Shown: positions 35,818-45,085, counted from the first letter of the stretch. The stretch: DNA of 62,983 nucleotides from Desulfobacterales bacterium (GCA_023143455.1 JAGLHT010000011.1:1-62983); one strand, 5' to 3'. Translations and numbers: made by a program. Notes: generated from the letters alone by a model not told the origin.

Positions 35818-37215
35818 TTAATCCCTTGTAAGATTCAAAGCCTTCATTTTTTGAATCAGAGTATTTCTATGAATACCAAGAAGATTTGCTGCCTTGGTCT
35901 GATTCCAGCGGCAATTCTTGAGAGCCCGCAGAATGTAAAGATGTTCAAAAGACTGGCGGGCATGGATCAATCCTTTGTTTTCTCTGGAACCTTTATCAGC
36001 CCCTTTTATGGTTTCTCCATGGAGCAAAAGATCAAACGGGAGATCTTTTTCATCAATAAATTTGTTTTCTGACCCTAACACAACCATTCGTTCGATAAGA
36101 TTTTCCAACTCGCGAATATTCCCGGGCCAGGGATAGGTCTCCAGCACAGTAATCGCATCCGGTGTAAAACCTTTTACATCTTTATTCATTTGGCGATTAA
36201 GCTTGTCCAGGAAGAAATCTGCCAGAAGTGGGACATCTCCTTTTCGGGTTCGAAGAGGCGGCAGTAAGATTGGAACCACATTGAGCCTGAAATAGAGGTC
36301 ATCTCTGAACAAATTTTCTTTTACCATCTCATCTAGGCTGGTATTTGTGGCAGCGATAATTCTGACATCCACTTTAATTGTACGATGGCTGCCCACCCGT
36401 GTAAATTCCCGTTCCTGGATAAATCTTAGCAGCTTTGCCTGGAACTCAGGTTTCAAGCAGGAAACTTCGTCTAAAAAAATTGTACCATGGTGGGCATATT
36501 CAAATTTACCCAAGGTATGTTTATGGGCTCCTGTAAAAGCTCCTTTTTCATGACCGAACAATTCTGCTTCCATTAGTTCTGCCGGTATAGCCGCACAATT
36601 AATGGCAACAAAAGGCTTGCCTTCGCGCAAGCTTGCATCATGGACTGCTCTGGCGATCAACTCTTTTCCAGTTCCACTTTCTCCTGTGATCATAACATTG
36701 CTCGATGTCTTAGCAACTTTTGCCACCAGATCAAAAACAATAGCCATATTTTTTGATTTACTGATGATTTTGCTATGCCATAATTCAGAAGCAGCCTTGG
36801 ATCTATGAAAACTGACTTCTTTTACAAGGTTTCGTTTTAGCAGAACTTTTTCCAGCCGGTTTAATATGATTTCATGATCAAATGGTTTTGTAATATAATC
36901 ATAAGCACCATACTTAATGGAATCCGCAGCTTCCTGGGCACGATCCACGGCAGAAATCATAATAATATCAAGGTTTTTGTCATGGGCCTTGATTCGTCTC
37001 AGGGTTTCAATCCCATCCATTTCAGGCATTACAATGTCCAAAAAAATAAGGTCAAACACCTTGGTTTTTATAGCTTCAATTGCCTTGTATCCGCTATCCA
37101 CACAGACAACATCATAATCATCCTCAAGAATTACCTTTAAGGCATCCCTGATGGCTTCATCGTCATCAACGACCAGGATCTGTGCCTGCATTGAAACCAT
37201 GTTATTTTCAATCAA
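35818..37215 (-). CDS. NtrC-family sigma54-dependent response regulator
   Basis: 465 residues: receiver (Asp60, FLDIVMPEMDG), AAA+ domain with Walker A GESGTGKE, the sigma54-contact loop GAFTGA, arginine finger region, and a Fis-type HTH (AANLLGIHRNTLIQKMKAL). It ends 8 nt from the kinase stop, on the opposite strand. Start as TTG at 37215 (AAGGGTG upstream) or ATG at 37200. The -24/-12 promoter at 31907 and the dyad at 31794 are plausible targets. Confidence 0.93.
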   Translation of the reverse strand: MIENNMVSMQAQILVVDDDEAIRDALKVILEDDYDVVCVDSGYKAIEAIKTKVFDLIFLDIVMPEMDGIETLRRIKAHDKNLDIIMISAVDRAQEAADSIKYGAYDYITKPFDHEIILNRLEKVLLKRNLVKEVSFHRSKAASELWHSKIISKSKNMAIVFDLVAKVAKTSSNVMITGESGTGKELIARAVHDASLREGKPFVAINCAAIPAELMEAELFGHEKGAFTGAHKHTLGKFEYAHHGTIFLDEVSCLKPEFQAKLLRFIQEREFTRVGSHRTIKVDVRIIAATNTSLDEMVKENLFRDDLYFRLNVVPILLPPLRTRKGDVPLLADFFLDKLNRQMNKDVKGFTPDAITVLETYPWPGNIRELENLIERMVVLGSENKFIDEKDLPFDLLLHGETIKGADKGSRENKGLIHARQSFEHLYILRALKNCRWNQTKAANLLGIHRNTLIQKMKALNLTRD

Positions 37216-37313
37216 ATATGCAACACCCTTTCTGTTTGTCTGTCCATACTTAAAGGACTTCCTTAACAGTATTCGAATACTACAAATTTCGTTTTATTAC
37301 CATAGTTTCAAAA

Positions 37314-37421
37314 CTAACTCTTCAGGGGAGCTTGCAAAGGACTTTTATTAAAACCCATCATCCTGATTTTATCGACAATTCCTTTTCTTGATTCATGTTC
37401 ACCTGAACATCCGCCGTGCAT
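37314..37421 (-). CDS. Small Cys/His ORF upstream of the response regulator (35 aa)
   Basis: ATG with a strong AGGAGG 8 nt before it. The product begins MHGGCSGEHESRKG and is otherwise basic, with no signal peptide or known domain. It precedes the NtrC gene by 98 nt on the same strand and follows an FNR-type box by 62 nt. It could be a real small protein, a leader peptide or chance; the ribosome site favours translation. Confidence 0.5.
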   Translation of the reverse strand: MHGGCSGEHESRKGIVDKIRMMGFNKSPLQAPLKS

Positions 37422-37482
37422 AATTAATTCCTCCTGTTTTATGTTTTTTATTAAAACCTAACAGAAAATACCTAAGTTTCCA

Positions 37483-37496
37483 TTGATCTAAATCAA
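37483..37496. promoter_or_regulatory. FNR/CRP-family binding site
   Basis: TTGAT-CTAA-ATCAA is a perfect FNR consensus. It lies upstream of the minus-strand small ORF and the response regulator and suggests oxygen or redox control. Confidence 0.65.
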
Positions 37497-37539
37497 GAAA
37501 AATTAAATTTCTTTTTAAAGCATGCAGTTATTCTTAACT

Positions 37540-37700
37540 TCAATCAAGAGCTCTACATTGCCTGATGAATAACTTGTCACCCATGGGAGGAGGGACTAAA
37601 CCCGGAACAATAAGACCGATACCTTTTTCAATCCAGATACCCACAGCCCATCCACTTTGTAATACCTCCAATATCAAACAAACAGAAATATACAAAGCAT
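37540..37700 (-). pseudogene. NrfD/DsrP-like membrane protein remnant
   Basis: In the minus frame one reads GWAVGIWIEKGIGLIVPGL and PPPMGD, the signature near the C-terminus of NrfD-type quinone-interacting subunits (DsrP, QrcD, HmcC). The rest of the gene is missing. A plus-strand ORF over the same bases (37565-37807) has no family likeness and is probably chance. Confidence 0.5.
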
Positions 37701-37963
37701 TAAACCTTAAGCTTAAACCTCTGGGGCGTATTAAAATGAAAACTTTTGTTAAAGAAAGAACAAAAGTTAATACAAGAAAAGATGTAGTGAGGAAAAATAT
37801 AGCTTAATTTCTATAACCGCTTGTAATTGTTGCATATATGAATTTTCCTTGTCGAACTTGGGTTAAGCTAGCTGCCCCCAATTTTCTACTCGTGCACAAC
37901 CAATAAAATTGCAATTTAATTATGAATGATCGCGCCAATATCTACATATAACCTGTTACCAAG

Positions 37964-38065
37964 CTATCTGTTTTTCTTCTTTTCCTGTTTAGCCTGCTTC
38001 TTTTCCTTAGCAGTTTTCAACGGTTTTTTCTTCAAAGCTTTTTTCGAATCTTGTGATTTGGCCAT
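37964..38065 (-). CDS. Lys-rich 33-residue protein
   Basis: GGGAGG 7-8 nt before the ATG. Almost half of the residues are Lys (KKALKKKPLKTAKEKKQAKQEKKK). No domain; it resembles small basic nucleic-acid-binding proteins found in Desulfobacterota. The role is unknown. Confidence 0.5.
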   Translation of the reverse strand: MAKSQDSKKALKKKPLKTAKEKKQAKQEKKKNR

Positions 38066-38146
38066 TTGGTTACCTCCCTTGCATAAATCCAATATTTCAA
38101 TACAATATCACCTATCTCCATCTAATACAAATAATAAGCAAGATTG

Positions 38147-39043
38147 TCAGGTTTGAATGATAGCCCCTGTGAAAAGATGTCCAATCCGATCTTTTAATAC
38201 TTTTTCTAAAACACTGTATGCTTTTTTCCCTGTGCAGTGCCCGGTATATATTCGCTGAATTTTTTGATTGATGAGTTCCTTGGCAATGTCTTGAATATCT
38301 TTTTCAGTTCCTGCCAAATTGTCTTTTCCAGGCTGAAATTTTAGATGGAAACCTCCTATAACAGCTTTAATTGATTGATCTTTGAATAACTTTTTTACAG
38401 TTTCTATCATATTCAAAAGACCACTGTGACAACAGCCTGAAAAAAGGACTACTCCGTCTTCTTCTTTAACAACCAGGATTAATTCGTGGTTGAAATCATC
38501 CAGCTCGAGTCTGCCATTTTTTTGCTTAAGAATAAATTTGTTCCCCTCAGGTATAGGATTCTTTTTTGAAATATTTGTAACTAAAAAAACATTCTTGGTT
38601 ATCTCTATGGTTTTTGAAATAAACTTAATTCTTTTTTTATGCTTGCTTAATACTTGTTGATTTAAACCAATATATTTTGAAAATACCATCGACCTTTTTA
38701 CAAAAGGATGAACAAAGAAATTAATAGCTGGGGGTAGCTTGGCACCAATATTACCATAATATTCATTCCTGCAATCTTCATGCATATAAACAATAGCGGT
38801 CTTATTTGTTTCAAGTGTATCATCAAGCCCTCCTCCATGATCAAAATGAGCATGTGAGATGATAACAAAATCAACATCTTCAAGATCAACACCAAGATTT
38901 TTGGTGTTCTTTATAAAATTGCCAGTGGTTCCTGTGTCTAATAATATTTTTACTCCATCAACTTCTATATACAGAGAAAGCCCAAACTCGTTAACCAAGT
39001 TCTCATCCTGCTTACTATCTTCTATCAATGTAATTATTTTCAT
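38147..39043 (-). CDS. Metallo-beta-lactamase-fold hydrolase
   Basis: 298 residues. The metal-binding motif is SHAHFDHGGG (about 62-71); further ligands appear in FSGCCHSG, GGFHLK and YTGHCTG. The pattern is that of the dihydropterin/ribofuranosylaminobenzene phosphate synthase-like group. The start has GGGAG upstream. Substrate unknown. Confidence 0.85.
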   Translation of the reverse strand: MKIITLIEDSKQDENLVNEFGLSLYIEVDGVKILLDTGTTGNFIKNTKNLGVDLEDVDFVIISHAHFDHGGGLDDTLETNKTAIVYMHEDCRNEYYGNIGAKLPPAINFFVHPFVKRSMVFSKYIGLNQQVLSKHKKRIKFISKTIEITKNVFLVTNISKKNPIPEGNKFILKQKNGRLELDDFNHELILVVKEEDGVVLFSGCCHSGLLNMIETVKKLFKDQSIKAVIGGFHLKFQPGKDNLAGTEKDIQDIAKELINQKIQRIYTGHCTGKKAYSVLEKVLKDRIGHLFTGAIIQT

Positions 39044-39058
39044 GTTATCTCCCTTATA

Positions 39059-39298
39059 TTATGATAGGTATCCAGCAGAACTTATTTCAACTGGACACTT
39101 TTCTTTGTATGCATTGTTGGTGATTTCAACGGATTGAATCTTCGACAAAGTATATGACTTAACGTGTTCTACCTCTCGCTCAAATCCATAAAATAATCTA
39201 TTGCCACTTTGAGCAGTTCTAAAAGAAAGGGGTTCCACTGTATCTAGATTAAGGCTTAATTCTGCTGCCATTTTTATAACTTTATTTTTTTCTATCAT
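39059..39298 (-). pseudogene. AbiEii-type nucleotidyltransferase remnant fused to a WYL-like tail
   Basis: 79 residues. The first 18 (MIEKNKVIKMAAELSLNL) look like the start of AbiEii toxins, which are normally about 300 residues. The rest (LFYGFEREVEHVKSYTLSKIQSVEIT) resembles a WYL domain end. Both partners are cut, so an internal deletion joined two genes. It overlaps the antitoxin gene by 17 nt. Confidence 0.55.
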
Positions 39299-40100
39299 AT
39301 TCTTTTTTCCAAAACTTAGAAGCTTTTAGTTGCCATTTTGTAATGATGCAATCTGATGGAGTTGTTAGGTCAAATTTTGAAAGGCCAGTAGAGATGTTGT
39401 CTAATATTATTGATAAAATTTCATCAGAAACATTAAATTTTATTTCAAATAATAAACCTAACCTTTTAAATATTGTTTTATTATTCATTCCCTTTGCATA
39501 TTTAATAAGCAGCTCAATATCATAATATTTTGAATCAAAATACTCTGAAAAAAAATCCCCGACAATAGACATTCCTCCAACTAATTTGGGATCATCAAGT
39601 AAATCAACCATTGTTTTGGACGGATCACTTATTTTAATTTTTTTATTGGCGATCCAAAGTGTTTTTAGTCCAAATACCTTTCGCCTGTTTATTGTTTTGA
39701 GCTTAAATTTAATTCCCCCATGGCTTGGATTTCTATCCTTGACCTTCTTACATGTGAAATATGTAATGGTTTCAATTATTTGTTCTGAAAAATCCCAATG
39801 CTTCGCTGCACTGAACCCAGCCACATACCCTGGTCCATAAACCATTTCAGCAATTAAAAAGGGTTCCTCTAAAATTATTTTATTGGATGTTGAATCAATT
39901 GGGATTGGGATGTAGGCTCCTCTTTTAATTCGTAAAAGCCAGCCATTTTTGCACCACCTGGAAAGTAGCCTCCCTGATTCTTGCGTTGAAACGTCCAGTG
40001 TTTCAGAAACTAACCTGGCGGTAATAACACCAAAATTTCTTTCCAAAACCCTGCTTAATTTTCTTCGATATGATTTTCCTATTCCGGCTATTTCATTCAT
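39282..40100 (-). CDS. AbiEi-type antitoxin / transcriptional regulator
   Basis: 272 residues: an N-terminal winged HTH (VITARLVSETLDVSTQESGRLLSRWCKNGWLLRIKRGAYIPI) plus the AbiEi C-terminal domain (FLIAEMVYGPGYVAGFSAAKHW; ISDPSKTMVDLLDDP). It is the antitoxin of a type IV AbiE phage-defence system; the toxin next to it is destroyed, so it is an orphan. Confidence 0.85.
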   Translation of the reverse strand: MNEIAGIGKSYRRKLSRVLERNFGVITARLVSETLDVSTQESGRLLSRWCKNGWLLRIKRGAYIPIPIDSTSNKIILEEPFLIAEMVYGPGYVAGFSAAKHWDFSEQIIETITYFTCKKVKDRNPSHGGIKFKLKTINRRKVFGLKTLWIANKKIKISDPSKTMVDLLDDPKLVGGMSIVGDFFSEYFDSKYYDIELLIKYAKGMNNKTIFKRLGLLFEIKFNVSDEILSIILDNISTGLSKFDLTTPSDCIITKWQLKASKFWKKEYDRKK

Positions 40101-40115
40101 AACAATACATTATAT

Positions 40116-40135
40116 CCCATATTTGCCCATATTTG
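40116..40135. promoter_or_regulatory. Tandem 10-nt repeat, likely AbiEi operator
   Basis: CCCATATTTG repeated twice without a gap, 16-35 nt before the AbiEi start. It suits autoregulation by the wHTH protein. Confidence 0.5.
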
Positions 40136-40302
40136 GCAATAATAGAGTAAAACATATAGCTTATCCAGAGAAATAGCAATAAATAATTAAAACTACAATG
40201 GCTTTTGGTATTCTTAAACGCCAAATATATACACACAAAGGCAGTTGCATTGTCTTTTGAATAATCTGATTGTAATATAATTTCTCCCTGGATTTTTCCC
40301 TG

Positions 40303-40348
40303 ATATTGTAGAATATTCTACACATGAGTTAACAATATCCTACAATAT
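40303..40348. repeat. Nested palindromes
   Basis: TGTAGAATATTCTACA (40307-40322) is a perfect 16-nt palindrome. ATATTGTAG (40303-40311) pairs with CTACAATAT (40340-40348). It could be an operator for the plus-strand genes from 40525. The rest of the 40101-40524 gap shows no gene. Confidence 0.45.
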
Positions 40349-40524
40349 TATGGCAAAACAATAGTTCATTACAGCCTTAACAGCATGTGCTAATCCTAAA
40401 ACCAATAATTTTATCCTATTAAAATAAACTGTTATGTAAAATTCCAGTCCTTTTTGAAAGTCTTGGCACAAGTCTTGATATACCTTTTGCTGTTATTAAT
40501 TTTTTAAACTTAATGGAGGATGTT

Positions 40525-41022
40525 TTGAAAAAAATACATTTTTTTAATAATTCTGGTTGCTGTGCTTAGTATTTTTGCTGTCTCAGGATTTGTTGTTGCT
40601 GAAAGTAAGGGCAAAGGTGTTCTAAAACGAGCAATTTTTAATGTTGACAATCTTTCCTGTGGTGGGTGTTTTACAACTATTAACCAAAGCCTTACTCCTA
40701 TAGAAGGCTTTTCAGGATTTGGGGCAAATTTATTTCGCAAACTTATTGCTGTGGATTTTCTACCCCCCATTACAGCTAAAGCCATAGCAAAAACAATTAC
40801 AGATCAAGGTTATCCTGCAACTGTTGAGTCTGTTCAGGATATTACTGAAAAAGAATCTTTTGCAGTTGTTAACGCAAAACGCAACTTATATTCAGGATGT
40901 GGTGGCGGTCAACAGAGTAGTTGCGGTGGTCCCCCCCTCCGACAACTACAACAAGCGCAACACAGAACAAAACCCCTTATAATTCAGGTGGTGGTTCATG
41001 TTGCGCTGTACCGCCCACAAAT
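40525..41022 (+). pseudogene. Exported heavy-metal-associated (HMA) domain protein, two homopolymer frameshifts
   Basis: TTG start after GGAGG. A T7 tract (40539-40545) shifts the frame out of the signal peptide; with T6 it reads KKIHFLIILVAVLSIFAVS and joins the HMA domain (NVDNLSCGGCFTTINQSLTP). A C7 tract (40931-40937) does the same at the Cys/Gly-rich tail; with C8 the tail reads SCGGPPPPTTTTSATQ and ends SGGGSCCAVPPTN. Both errors lie in homopolymers, so sequencing slips or phase variation are as likely as decay. A periplasmic metal-binding role is inferred. Confidence 0.65.
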
Positions 41023-41063
41023 TAATAATAACTATAAAATAAAAACTCATTAGGAGATATTAA

Positions 41064-41814
41064 ATGATCAATCGAAGAATGAAATTAACAAGTATGCTCA
41101 TCTGTTTAGTAATTTTAGGAATATCCATGCCAGCCTATGCTCTTTTTGGCGAAAAATTCAAACCTTTGAAGCCTAAAAATGGAACCCTTAGTATTCCGGT
41201 AAAAGATATCAATGATGGTCAGGCGCATTATTTTAAAGTTAAAGCTGATGACGGTGTTATGGTAAGTTTTTTTACAGTTAAAAGCCAGGATGGCATTATC
41301 CGTGCCGCTATTGATTCCTGTGATGTTTGCTATAAATCAGGCAAGGGTTACGTTCAGGATGGTGATATCATGATTTGTACCAATTGCGGAAGAAGGTTTG
41401 CATCTATTGTAGTAGGTGTTATTGTTTTAGGCATTAGCTTTGTAGCTGTCCCAAAGGCTGTTTCTTATATAACCACTCGAAATCTCGATGATGCTATCTA
41501 TAAACTTGATAATACAACTTTTAAAGATGCAATTGTTAAGGAGATTGAGGGCATTGAAGGTGTGGCTTTTGTAAATATAGATAAACATGACACAAGGCTT
41601 GTGATTACTTTTGATCGAAGAATTGTTAATGTTTCTAAATTTGTTGCTGTTTTTGAACCCACTGGTAACCTTGATACCACCACTACAGGAGAAATTATGG
41701 AACTTTAAATCATTGAATAATGATGGTCATACCATTATAGTTGTTACACATGATTCTGGAGTGAGTTCATATTCAACAAGAATGATTAAAGTATCAGATG
41801 GCTGCCTGGCATAA
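41064..41814 (+). pseudogene. Chimeric remnant: DUF2318 / HMA-like / ABC ATPase end
   Basis: The frame to 41708 starts as an exported DUF2318 protein (signal, then IDSCDVCYKSGKGYVQDGDIMICTNCGRRF). At about 41400 it changes to a membrane anchor plus an HMA-like fold (DAIVKEIEGIEGVAFVNIDK). At about 41650 it changes to the end of a MacB-type ATPase (EPTGNLDTTT), which continues out of frame to 41814 (LNNDGHTIIVVTHDSG). Such genes form iron/metal uptake clusters in related bacteria, so this is a collapsed cluster. Confidence 0.6.
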
Positions 41815-41852
41815 CCGTCTGTAATTTAAGAGTTATAGTTTGAAAGGTTTTT

Positions 41853-41960
41853 ATGGATAAACTCGACTATGATGGCAGCCTTGATGCAAGCTATCATGGT
41901 GAAAGAGGACATGATTTTTCTAAAAAACAATTATTATCTAAAACTCATTTTATCATTTGA
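41853..41960 (+). CDS. Small ORF, unrecognised (35 aa)
   Basis: It starts MDKLDYDGSLDASYHGERG. A weak AAGG lies upstream. It may be a gene fragment of the decayed region. Confidence 0.2.
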   Translation: MDKLDYDGSLDASYHGERGHDFSKKQLLSKTHFII

Positions 41961-42042
41961 CATGCGTACCACATTGTGGCAGATTAGAAAATAAATTGTT
42001 TAATTAGGATTATCTAAGCGAAAATTTTAAGGGGGCAAAATC

Positions 42043-43302
42043 ATGGATAAAAAAAGCAATCTGCATTTTGATTCAAGGGTAATACATGAGGCTCTGACAC
42101 CTGAACTGTGGCAAGGAGCCACGCTGCCTCCAATTTTCCAAAGTGCATCAACAGCACACAAAACCGCTCAATCTTTGAGTGATACCTTTGCAGGCAAACA
42201 AAAAAGCCATATTTATATGAGGCTTACAAATCCAACAAACTCTGTTTTTGAAGAAAAAGTAGCATCCTTGGAAAATGGGAAAGGTGCTGTTGTGATGTCC
42301 TCGGGCATGGCTGCTATCAATAATACCTGCATGGCTCTTTTAAGATCCAATGATGAATTTATCTGTGGCAGTTCACTCTTTATGTCAACATATTTGTTGT
42401 TTACAGGAGTTTTTAAGAAATACAATTTAAACGCCAAAATAGTTGATATCAAAAGCACAAAAGAAATAGAAGATGCAATTACAGACAAAACAAGATTCAT
42501 TTATATTGAGACCATTGGAAATCCAAAAATGGATATTCCTGACATAAAAAAAATAGCTAGAATAGCCCGGGTGCATGGGTTACCTCTTATTGTAGACAAC
42601 ACTCTTGCTTCCCCTTTTCTTGCAAGGCCCATTGATCTTAGTGCAGATGTTGTGATCCACTCCACAACAAAATACTTAAGTGGCCATGGTGCAGCAACTG
42701 GTGGTATTGTTGTGGATGGTGGTAACTTTCCATGGGAAAACAATGAAAGATTCCCTGATTTTGCACCATTTATTGAAAGAAAAGGAGAGCTTGCCCTGTT
42801 AGATAAAATATGGAGAGAACACCATATAAATTTCGGAACAACCCAGGCTCCTTTCCACTCATACCTTGCAATGATCGGAATGGATACTCTTGCATTACGA
42901 ATGGAAAGACATATGTCAAATGCTGTGAGGGTTGCAAAACACCTTAAATTACACAAGAAAGTCAAATGGGTAAATTTTCCCGGGTTGCCTGACCACCCCG
43001 ACCATGAAACAGCAAACAAAGTATTCTGCAACCAGGGTTATGGCGCAATGATAGGCTTTGGTCTTGAAAATCAAGAGCAATGTTTTACCTTGATTGACAA
43101 TCTTAATATGATTTACCATCTTGCTAATCTAGGCGATTGCAAGACTCTGATTATTCATCCATGGTCATCTCAATACATCTCTTTTGATCCTGATGTAAAA
43201 ACAGATCTTTCCATAACACCTGACCTTCTAAGATTATCAGTTGGTATAGAAAATCCAGATGATATAATAAATGATCTTGACCAGGCACTTGATAAAATAT
43301 GA
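42043..43302 (+). CDS. metY: O-acetylhomoserine sulfhydrylase-type PLP enzyme
   Basis: 419 residues of the Cys/Met-metabolism PLP family. FDSRVIHEALTPELWQGATLPPIFQS, YMRLTNPT, MSSGMAAI, VDNTLASPFLARP, the PLP lysine in STTKYLSGHG and the C-terminal LRLSVGIENPDDI. It makes homocysteine from O-acetylhomoserine and sulfide, which suits a sulfide-rich cell. It overlaps metX by 4 nt. GGGGG precedes the ATG. Confidence 0.9.
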   Translation: MDKKSNLHFDSRVIHEALTPELWQGATLPPIFQSASTAHKTAQSLSDTFAGKQKSHIYMRLTNPTNSVFEEKVASLENGKGAVVMSSGMAAINNTCMALLRSNDEFICGSSLFMSTYLLFTGVFKKYNLNAKIVDIKSTKEIEDAITDKTRFIYIETIGNPKMDIPDIKKIARIARVHGLPLIVDNTLASPFLARPIDLSADVVIHSTTKYLSGHGAATGGIVVDGGNFPWENNERFPDFAPFIERKGELALLDKIWREHHINFGTTQAPFHSYLAMIGMDTLALRMERHMSNAVRVAKHLKLHKKVKWVNFPGLPDHPDHETANKVFCNQGYGAMIGFGLENQEQCFTLIDNLNMIYHLANLGDCKTLIIHPWSSQYISFDPDVKTDLSITPDLLRLSVGIENPDDIINDLDQALDKI

Positions 43303-44483
43303 ACAACAATACTGCTCATAATATTGATAAATCACCATATAAAATTGTGAAGAAACAATTTTTCCTAATTTCGGAAAATGATTTTATTCTTCAAACAGGA
43401 GAACGCCTTGAAGATATAACAATCGCATATGAAACATTTGGGACACTTAATGCAAAAAAGAATAATGCAATACTAATTTTACATGCATTAACCGGAGATT
43501 CTCATGCTGCGGGCGTTTATGACAAAAAAGATGAGAAACCCGGGTGGTGGGATATTATGATAGGACCCGGCAAAGCCATTGATACTGATATCTATTTTGT
43601 AATCTGCTCAAATATTTTAGGCGGATGCATGGGGTCAACCGGACCTAGTTCTATCATACCAGGGGAGAAAAACTCTTATAATATGAATTTCCCCATGGTA
43701 ACAATTCCAGATATGGTTAGAGTCCAGAAAAGGCTTATTGATCACTTAAAAATTAAAAAGCTTCTTGCCGTTACTGGCGGATCGCTTGGAGGTATGCAGG
43801 CTCTTGAATGGAGTGTGCGATATCCTGATATGGTCGAAGCTGCAATACCCATTGCCACGACCATGAAACATTCGGCTCTGTCAATTGCCTTTAACGAAGT
43901 TGCAAGACAGGCCATCACAAGTGATCCAAACTGGAACAATGGGAACTATTCCAAAGAAAAAAAACCTGATATTGGTCTGTCAGTTGCAAGAATGATCGGT
44001 CACATCACATATTTATCTGACAAGTCAATGCGAATGAAATTTGGTAGAAAATTGCAGGATAAAAATGACCTGCCTTTTACATTTGATACTAAATTCCAGG
44101 TTGAAAGCTATTTAAAATATCAGGGCGAAAAATTTGTAACAAGATTTGATGCCAACTCTTTTTTATACATAACAAAAGCTGCAGACTATTTTGATTTAGA
44201 AGAACAACACGGCAAAGGATCACCTGTTGATGCATTTTTAAATGCAAAAGCAAGATTCTTGGTTATTTCATATACTTCTGACTGGCTCTATCCAACCCAT
44301 GAATCAAAAGCCATTGTCAAGGCTTTAAAGAAAAACAGACTTGATGTGAGCTTTTGTGAAATAAAGTCAGAATGGGGTCATGATGCATTTCTTCTCCCGG
44401 ACAAAAGACTTAATAAAATGATAAAAGGTTTTCTTGCAAGTGTTTACGAAAAAATACAGGGAGCAACAAACAATGAGATTTGA
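43299..44483 (+). CDS. metX: Homoserine O-acetyltransferase MetX
   Basis: 394 residues, alpha/beta hydrolase. Nucleophile in GGSLGGMQALEW, with CSNILGGCMGSTGPSS, ALTGDSHA and the C-terminal Asp/His (SDWLYPTHES; EWGHDAFL). It activates homoserine for MetY. Confidence 0.95.
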   Translation: MNNNTAHNIDKSPYKIVKKQFFLISENDFILQTGERLEDITIAYETFGTLNAKKNNAILILHALTGDSHAAGVYDKKDEKPGWWDIMIGPGKAIDTDIYFVICSNILGGCMGSTGPSSIIPGEKNSYNMNFPMVTIPDMVRVQKRLIDHLKIKKLLAVTGGSLGGMQALEWSVRYPDMVEAAIPIATTMKHSALSIAFNEVARQAITSDPNWNNGNYSKEKKPDIGLSVARMIGHITYLSDKSMRMKFGRKLQDKNDLPFTFDTKFQVESYLKYQGEKFVTRFDANSFLYITKAADYFDLEEQHGKGSPVDAFLNAKARFLVISYTSDWLYPTHESKAIVKALKKNRLDVSFCEIKSEWGHDAFLLPDKRLNKMIKGFLASVYEKIQGATNNEI

Positions 44484-45069
44484 TCTTAAAATCATGGCTT
44501 CCTGGATAAAGCCCGGGTCAACTGTTTTAGGTCTTGGATGTGGCGAAGGTGACCTGCTCTATTATCTCAAACAAGAAAAAAATGTTAAAGAGACTGGAAT
44601 TGAAATCAAAGAAAAGAAAGTTGCATTGTGTATTGAAAAAGGTCTCTCAGTCCTTCAGGGCGATATAAACAAGGAAATATTGGATTATTCAGATAAAAGT
44701 TTTGATTATTGCATCTTGAGTCAGACTTTACAGCAAGCGTATGATCCTGAAGGTTTAATCAAGGAAATCTTAAGAGTTGGGAAAAAAGCAATAGTTAGTT
44801 TCCCCAACTTCGGCCATATTAAAATCAGGCTGCAACTACTTGGTGGTGGCAAGGCTCCAGTATCAAGAGAGCTGCCATATCAATGGTATGATTCACCGAA
44901 TATAAGAGTTTTAACGCTTGAAGACTTTAAAATATTTGCCAACAAAATCGGTTTTAATATTCATAAAAAAGCTGCTATTAAACCGGGTGAAAAAAGCCAT
45001 GAGGGCAAGATTGTTAATTTTTTACCAAATCTATTTGCAACATATGGAATTTATGAAATCGGAAAATAA
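44473..45069 (+). CDS. metW: Methionine biosynthesis protein MetW
   Basis: 198 residues from the ATG at 44473 (GGGAG upstream, overlapping metX by 11 nt); the frame extends further but without support. SAM-methyltransferase fold (VLGLGCGEGDLL, DYCILSQTLQ, VSFPNFGHIKIRLQLLGGGKAPVS). It usually partners MetX. Confidence 0.93.
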   Translation: MRFDLKIMASWIKPGSTVLGLGCGEGDLLYYLKQEKNVKETGIEIKEKKVALCIEKGLSVLQGDINKEILDYSDKSFDYCILSQTLQQAYDPEGLIKEILRVGKKAIVSFPNFGHIKIRLQLLGGGKAPVSRELPYQWYDSPNIRVLTLEDFKIFANKIGFNIHKKAAIKPGEKSHEGKIVNFLPNLFATYGIYEIGK

Positions 45070-45085
45070 TAAGGAGTAATATAAA

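Noticed and set aside
37565-37807. Plus-strand 80-residue ORF
   Set aside because: Its opposite strand carries an NrfD-like motif and the ORF itself has no ribosome site or family likeness.
40465-40478. Sigma54-like TTGGCAC-AGTC-TTGAT before the HMA gene
   Set aside because: The -24 part is good, but the -12 GC is GA, which usually abolishes sigma54 use.
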